Shown here one piece after another: positions 42,101 through 45,072 of a stretch of DNA of 45,072 bases. The notes under the pieces are model-generated. The model searched no databases. It worked only from the letters and a program-made list of their open reading frames with translations, and was not told where the DNA came from. The first letter of the stretch is position 1, and each line of letters begins with the position of its first letter. This DNA is from Gp13-AA77 sp036521995. Lineage in GTDB: Bacteria > Acidobacteriota > Terriglobia > UBA7540. The position numbers and the translations under genes were made by a program. Where the stretch lies: positions 1 through 45,072 of the forward strand of contig DATDGR010000052.1 of NCBI GenBank assembly GCA_036521995.1, given 5' to 3'.

Positions 42101-42739
42101 AAAGTCCACCGAGTCATTGTTGTTGTCGATTCCGTCCAAAATGTAGTCGTTGTTGGAGGAAGGGAGCCCGTTGGCCACGAAGGTGCCGGAGGCCTCGAGC
42201 CCGCGCCCGGTGGGGGCTTCTTGCGCCACCCCGGCGGAGAGTTGCGCCAGAAAGGTGTAGTTTCGCCCATTCAGAGGCAGATCGTTGACCTGCTGCGCCC
42301 CCACCACTTGGCCAACAGAAGCGTTCTGTGTCTGAAGCAGAGGCGCGGCCGCTGTCACGGTGACGCTCTCGGTCACTTGACCGGGCTGGAGCGTGAAGTC
42401 CACCTCCACTTGCTGCTGCACGCTTACCGCGACGCCCTGATGGGTCGCCTTCTGAAAGCCCTGGTACTCCGCGGTGACGGTGTAGGTCCCAATGCGCAAC
42501 GGGGAGAAGATATAAGAACCGCTGGCGTCGCTCAAGGCGGATAGCGTGAGTCCGGTTCCTTGATTCAGCAGCGTCACCTTGACGTGCGGAATTACGGCGC
42601 CGCTCTGGTCTTTCACTATGCCGCCGAGAGAGCCGGTGTCCACCTGTGAGTGGCCGGGCGCCGCTGCAGACAAAATCAAGCAGAGTACTGTGAGCGCGAG
42701 TCGAGCACCCCGGTCGCTTGAGTGGCGTTGTATCGTCAT
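39140..42739 (-). CDS. Oar-like TonB-dependent receptor (second)
   Basis: 1199 residues from ATG 42739 with AAAGGGG eight bases upstream. Signal peptide (LALTVLCLILSAAAPGHSQ), regulatory-like beta-sandwich (LGGIVKDQSGAVIPHVKVTL, YTVTAEYQGFQKATHQG), plug region (LPLNGRNYTFLAQLSAGV, SSNNDYILDGIDNN) and a long barrel ending DPRQIQFALKFYF. Same type as the receptor at 14432 but clearly diverged: the region after the plug differs throughout. As there, no SusD or substrate enzyme is next to it. Two copies of the dispersed repeat lie just upstream. Confidence 0.9.
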   Translation of the reverse strand: MTIQRHSSDRGARLALTVLCLILSAAAPGHSQVDTGSLGGIVKDQSGAVIPHVKVTLLNQGTGLTLSALSDASGSYIFSPLRIGTYTVTAEYQGFQKATHQGVAVSVQQQVEVDFTLQPGQVTESVTVTAAAPLLQTQNASVGQVVGAQQVNDLPLNGRNYTFLAQLSAGVAQEAPTGRGLEASGTFVANGLPSSNNDYILDGIDNNNDSVDFLNGASYAIKPPEDAIQEFKVQTSNFSAEFGRAGGAVLNATVKSGTNQLHGDVWEFLRNDALDAANFFENSPTHINKGAFRQNQFGFTLGGPVYIPHVYNGKDKTFFFVDYEGTRIDQATTQVATVPTTNERASGYTDLSELISDQSGTRTDLLNRTTPVGTVFDPATTRPVTAGQVDPVTGLVATANGYVRDPFTNNQLPANRLDPNAVKLLDLYPTPTAPGIFSNYTSDRVATNNTNQFDIRVDQNFSDKDQLFGRFSYADNPNFVPGPFTSYADSSSFSQDLFHNNSVSVALSETHSFAPTLINEARVGYSRLATSQFQPYATTMGIPAQFGIQGIPQLADNGGLPFINIEGLNNLGPAGFVPGERFSETTQITDNLTKIRGGHTFKGGFEFQHLRFPWFAPAYPRGYFGFDGVYTEVPSTSGGNTGLAQLLLSPTATTVPNGINNVGGSDTTQASNYTGPDDVRNYYGFYFQDSWKAKPKLTIELGLRWEFFGQVVEKFGAQANFIPGPPGNGAQYLIPTQRLSTQLSPSFPATLALDGIKLGYSSVPGLTNTPLNNFAPRVSVAYQATPKLVARAGYGIYYAGFTNIGGSPDIGSNYPFLFNFYYPNPDPGHPITYPNGALGTLENGLLPISLTPANVTAEGLALEGIQQGYKTPYTQEYNISFQYQLTPNQTVQLGYIGNTSLHQETGVGLNANSVILPPGQNPQNFVAFPDFARGSSYITTQGNGYYNALQATFERRFSAGLWVLANYTYSECRTDQANLLGIGNSPGFRAPYLANFGIQGDYTRCGDADPNVVHLSGIFQLPVGRGKRFASSANGVVDQIIGGWSVNAIVTLTDGFPNTIGCPIGTTANFGCNALLVPGQNMYAGPHNVNQWLNPAAFANPPVATTIGQSDYAPLGGAPAQYLGPGYHRLDLSLFKQFRTSERTHLEFRAEFFNLTNTPQFSPPAFTDFTNTATFGQINSLRDGPNDPRQIQFALKFYF

Positions 42740-42802
42740 AAACGGCCCCTTTCAGTCGGTTTCTGAGGTTCCTCTTGCAAACCCCAGGAACTCCGATCCT
42801 TT

Positions 42803-42828
42803 GTTTTCAACCACATGACGGGTTCGTT
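42803..42828 (-). repeat. Dispersed NEPVMWLKT-type repeat, copy 3
   Basis: Plus strand: GTTTTCAACCACATGACGGG followed by TTCGTT. Minus-strand peptide NEPVMWLKTK. Differs from the copy at 42999 in three of 26 bases and shares the GTTTTCA...TTCGTT frame with the copies at 537 and 751. Confidence 0.8.
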
Positions 42829-42998
42829 CCCTCGAAAAGCAGTTCGAAAGTTCAAGGGCTCCGCGAATAGTCACTCGCGCGAGAGCTGGAAGCCAAGGTT
42901 GCTTGCCAGCCAGAACCTGTCATTATCTGGCCTTCATTTGCGTCAAAACAGGTATCTTTTCGGCTCCATTTCGCACGTTGTATCGAAGTCGACCCTTT

Positions 42999-43024
42999 GT
43001 TTTCAAATAGATGACGGGTTCGTT
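42999..43024 (-). repeat. Dispersed NEPVIYLKT-type repeat, copy 4
   Basis: Plus strand: GTTTTCAAATAGATGACGGG followed by TTCGTT. Minus-strand peptide NEPVIYLKTK. 196 bases from copy 3, same orientation; the CCTTT before each copy is also shared. Confidence 0.8.
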
Positions 43025-43280
43025 TCACTAAAAAGATCCTTTTGGGAAGAACAGGAGCGGAATTTGCCTGCTTGGAACCCCCGCGAGTGGCCTCCCACGT
43101 TTGGCCGAAACCCGGCAACGGTGCGTACTTCACGGGTTCGCCTCGTTAAAGGCATTGGCAAGTCCCGATCCAGCTCGCTTCGCAGCTCCCCCGCGCCGGT
43201 CAGCAGATCGGTCCATCGCCAAGTATTACCTGATCGCGAAATAAGTCAAGGGGTTCCTCAAGTAGGCAGATTTGACCCCA

Positions 43281-44492
43281 TCATGAGACCTGGCTGAGCA
43301 ACTCCCGCAGGTCCAACGTGCTGTTGGACGCCGTACCTCGTGGCTGCGCTGGCCCGATGGCCAAGGCTTCATGATGATCCTCGAACCAGACCAGGAATGA
43401 CGACTTCTCCGCACCTGGGAGGCGTTGCTGATTCAGCCAGGTCAGGTAGGCGCCCATATCGGCATCGATCAAGGAGCCTTCGGGGTCCGGAACCGACTTG
43501 CGCTGGGGATCCCCAATTAGCTCGTTCATCGGCCGCTGGCGCTGACGCGGCGTAAAGCGTGCCATCAGCGTCAGAGGTTGAGCCCGACGTAGGGCCTCAC
43601 GCGCAGTCCACTGAACAAAAGTCGTGCTGAAGAACTGTGTTCCGGAGCCGTCTGTAAGCACGCTGACTTGGAAGCGGTTCAGAACCGCCTCCTGGGTTGA
43701 ATCACTCAAACCTAGCTCCTCGGGCCGCATCCGACTCAGCATCGTGCGCATCGCTTCCGGCCCGCCGATACCAGACCGGATCGCGTTGTCCATTCTTTTC
43801 AGCAGGGCTGAGCGAACCGCAGCGAGCGACTCGTAAGAAACGCAAGTGACTCCCTCCCCGGACAGGCTCTCTTTCGGCCCCCCATCGATATGCCAATGGC
43901 CATACGAAACCGGATGGGCCTTTGACCTCTCGTCCACAGCATCCAGGAGCGTCCGAAGTCCGTCTTGGGGCCTTATGTGTGTGAAATAAACACCGTGAGG
44001 GCGAAGCTTACGAAAGAGCGGATAGGTATTCTCCGTCACGCCTTGTCCCAGCACCACGATTCCCAGTCGCGGCGTCGGGAGCGGCTCCCTGGGTGCTGTC
44101 GCGGCAAGTCGTTTCGTGAAGTCCTCGGCCGTGTCGCGGAATCCGTCCATCTGATGACTGGCCCAGAGATAAGCCGATAGCTGTGCTGAGTAATCGGCCG
44201 GGGCCTCGACCCAGTTGAGATCCTCAAGTTGAGAAGAGAGGCGCACTCGCGCGAAGCCTGCCATCACCTGTTGCCGCTCTCCAGCAGAGAGTGAACCCAA
44301 GTAGGCAAGCTGGCGCTCGAGATCCCTTCGTTCCGCGGGAAACTTCCAGTCGTACGTTTGGATTTCTCGCAACAGAATGGGTACGAACACGGCCGGAAGC
44401 GCCTGCAATAAGGCAAGGTGGTCGATGGCCAGTTGCCTTGCTTGAGGAGGGTAATGCCTGAAGTCAGCGGCCTTGATCTCGCGAGGAAGCAT
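43281..44492 (-). CDS. Protein of unknown function, about 400 residues
   Basis: 403 residues from ATG 44490-44492; a longer frame to 44657 adds an Arg-rich segment and is less likely. Highly conserved-looking start MLPREIKAADFRHYPPQARQ, helical and charged (RDLERQLAYLGSLSAGERQQ). A middle alpha/beta part (LGIVVLGQGVTENTYPLFRK, LRPHGVYFTHIRP) resembles a Rossmann-type strand-loop, then GHWHIDGG and a C-terminal LIDADMGAYLTWLNQQRLPG. No signal peptide or membrane helix. I recall similar proteins as hypothetical in acidobacterial genomes but cannot assign a role. It stands alone between repeats and a transposase scrap. Confidence 0.7.
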   Translation of the reverse strand: MLPREIKAADFRHYPPQARQLAIDHLALLQALPAVFVPILLREIQTYDWKFPAERRDLERQLAYLGSLSAGERQQVMAGFARVRLSSQLEDLNWVEAPADYSAQLSAYLWASHQMDGFRDTAEDFTKRLAATAPREPLPTPRLGIVVLGQGVTENTYPLFRKLRPHGVYFTHIRPQDGLRTLLDAVDERSKAHPVSYGHWHIDGGPKESLSGEGVTCVSYESLAAVRSALLKRMDNAIRSGIGGPEAMRTMLSRMRPEELGLSDSTQEAVLNRFQVSVLTDGSGTQFFSTTFVQWTAREALRRAQPLTLMARFTPRQRQRPMNELIGDPQRKSVPDPEGSLIDADMGAYLTWLNQQRLPGAEKSSFLVWFEDHHEALAIGPAQPRGTASNSTLDLRELLSQVS

Positions 44493-44691
44493 GGCGATTA
44501 CAAACCTTCGTCCTCGGGTGGCGCGCCAAGTGCGCCGTAGGCGACCCGACGAAGGTTGCGGCACCCATAGATCACCGTGCGGACCACTCAGAATGCGGTC
44601 TCTGTCAGGGCGTCCTGGGTGCTTAGCTATGCTACGCTGCGCCTTCCGATTTCTCAAATTGGGTCTGTGCCCACAGTGGCGAGCGCGCCTT

Positions 44692-44805
44692 TCAACGGGA
44701 GGCCGCGGCAGGCGGTGGCCGATAAAAGCCTGCCCGGCTGACTCCCGCCAACTGACACAGCTCGATACTCAGGCCGCCTTGAAATCCGTATACTAAATAG
44801 GATAC
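44692..44805 (-). pseudogene. Transposase fragment (IS3 OrfB N-terminus-like)
   Basis: Minus strand GFQGGLSIELCQLAGVSRAG then FYR and a stop soon after. The block with G-LS-E-C-LAGVSR-G-YR is the N-terminal helix-turn-helix of IS3-type OrfB. About 25 residues are convincing; there is no start codon with a ribosome binding site and the catalytic domain is absent. Confidence 0.4.
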
Positions 44806-44868
44806 TGTCGGGGCTCTTACAACGGGCCGCTGGGATGATGTCCTCTTGGCCTCAAAAGGGAGTGGCGA

Positions 44869-45072
44869 GTGGGCCTTTGGCGAAGCTTTTTTCTGGCTTG
44901 CTCTCAGAGTCAGGGTCTGCGCGAACGCGCCACGGGTTACGGTTTTGTCCGCCGGGCGGTGTCGCGATTCATGCCAGGAGAAACGGCTTCCGACGCGCTG
45001 GCGGCTGCTCTCGCCTTGCGCGAACGATCCATCCAGACGGTCTTCACTCACCTGGGAGAAAACATCTCTGAT
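44869..45072 (+). CDS. Proline dehydrogenase family protein (5' part, cut by window end)
   Basis: 68 residues from GTG 44869-44871, with AAGGGAG six bases upstream. The frame VGLWRSFFLACSQSQGLRER, ATGYGFVRRAVSRFMPGE, ASDALAAALALRERSIQ and TVFTHLGENISD matches the N-terminus of monofunctional proline dehydrogenases, where RRAVSRFMPGE leads into the FAD-binding TIM barrel. They oxidise L-proline to pyrroline-5-carboxylate at the inner membrane, feeding electrons to quinone. The open frame runs through the window end. Overlapping open frames in other phases, including a minus-strand one, are shadows. Confidence 0.85.
   Translation, partial: MGLWRSFFLACSQSQGLRERATGYGFVRRAVSRFMPGETASDALAAALALRERSIQTVFTHLGENISD

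Larger units (their letters stand above)
42740..43280. other. Intergenic region between TonB receptor and unknown gene
   Basis: Carries the leader of the receptor gene, two dispersed repeats (42803, 42999) and CAGATTTGACCCC at 43267-43279. Minus-strand open frames across it are short and broken. No full gene. Confidence 0.6.

Noticed and set aside
1..45072. CRISPR array
   Set aside because: No regularly spaced 25-40 base repeats were found; the paired repeats at about 200-base and 31-base spacing lack array structure.

Overview
The window reads as chromosomal DNA of a high-G+C, Gram-negative soil-type bacterium, most likely an acidobacterium (Solibacter/Bryobacter-like). This rests on two very large Oar-type TonB-dependent receptors that begin with a carboxypeptidase-regulatory-like domain, an exosortase/EpsI exopolysaccharide operon, LolA, many TPR proteins, a DUF2277 protein, and short dispersed repeats encoding NEPxMxxKT-type peptides that I associate with acidobacterial genomes. 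The phylum call is inference; no rRNA gene is present.

Layout. 1-420: 3' part of a KdsC-like phosphatase. 421-1115: a decayed patch with a truncated gene start and two copies of a dispersed repeat. 1116-6471 (minus): a compact operon of exosortase, EpsI, EpsB-type sugar transferase, polysaccharide deacetylase and UDP-sugar dehydrogenase, closed by an intrinsic terminator. It fits an exopolysaccharide/protein-sorting locus, but no PEP-CTERM substrate is seen here. 6660-7229: a lone Uma2 nuclease-fold protein. 7363-14345 (plus): an ECF sigma factor, an unusual 912-residue anti-sigma/FecR/large C-terminal fusion, and two ATPase-permease pairs of an ABC-2 type system; most junctions overlap. A strong hairpin at 14374-14401 separates this from the convergent TonB receptor (14432-18223).

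18572-25124: a small proline-rich secreted protein, an AACGAACC repeat cluster, an SDR reductase, an M61 peptidase with PDZ domain, a PlsC acyltransferase, tRNA-Ala(CGC), and an unknown protein flanked by an intact GMC oxidoreductase (25134-26801) and by a broken copy of that enzyme's 3' end. 27212-30172: a 986-residue TPR protein with a membrane tail. 30437-31703 is a graveyard: an IS630-type transposase remnant, a broken MazF/PemK toxin and short repeats.

31704-36442 (minus): LolA, a TMTC-like membrane TPR protein and a GH15 glycoside hydrolase. 36746-39055 (plus): a D-aminoacylase-like amidohydrolase, DUF2277, and the last ~65 codons of a sugar-porter MFS gene. 39140-42739: second TonB receptor. 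42740-43280: two more copies of the dispersed repeat. 43281-44492: conserved-looking protein of unknown function. The window ends with a transposase scrap and the start of a proline dehydrogenase gene (44869 onward) whose GTG start makes it easy to miss.

Main points to check: the dispersed NEPxMxxKT repeat family at both window ends, the ECF/anti-sigma sensor fusion beside a double ABC cassette, the duplicated GMC 3' end around an unknown gene, and the toxin/transposase remnants.
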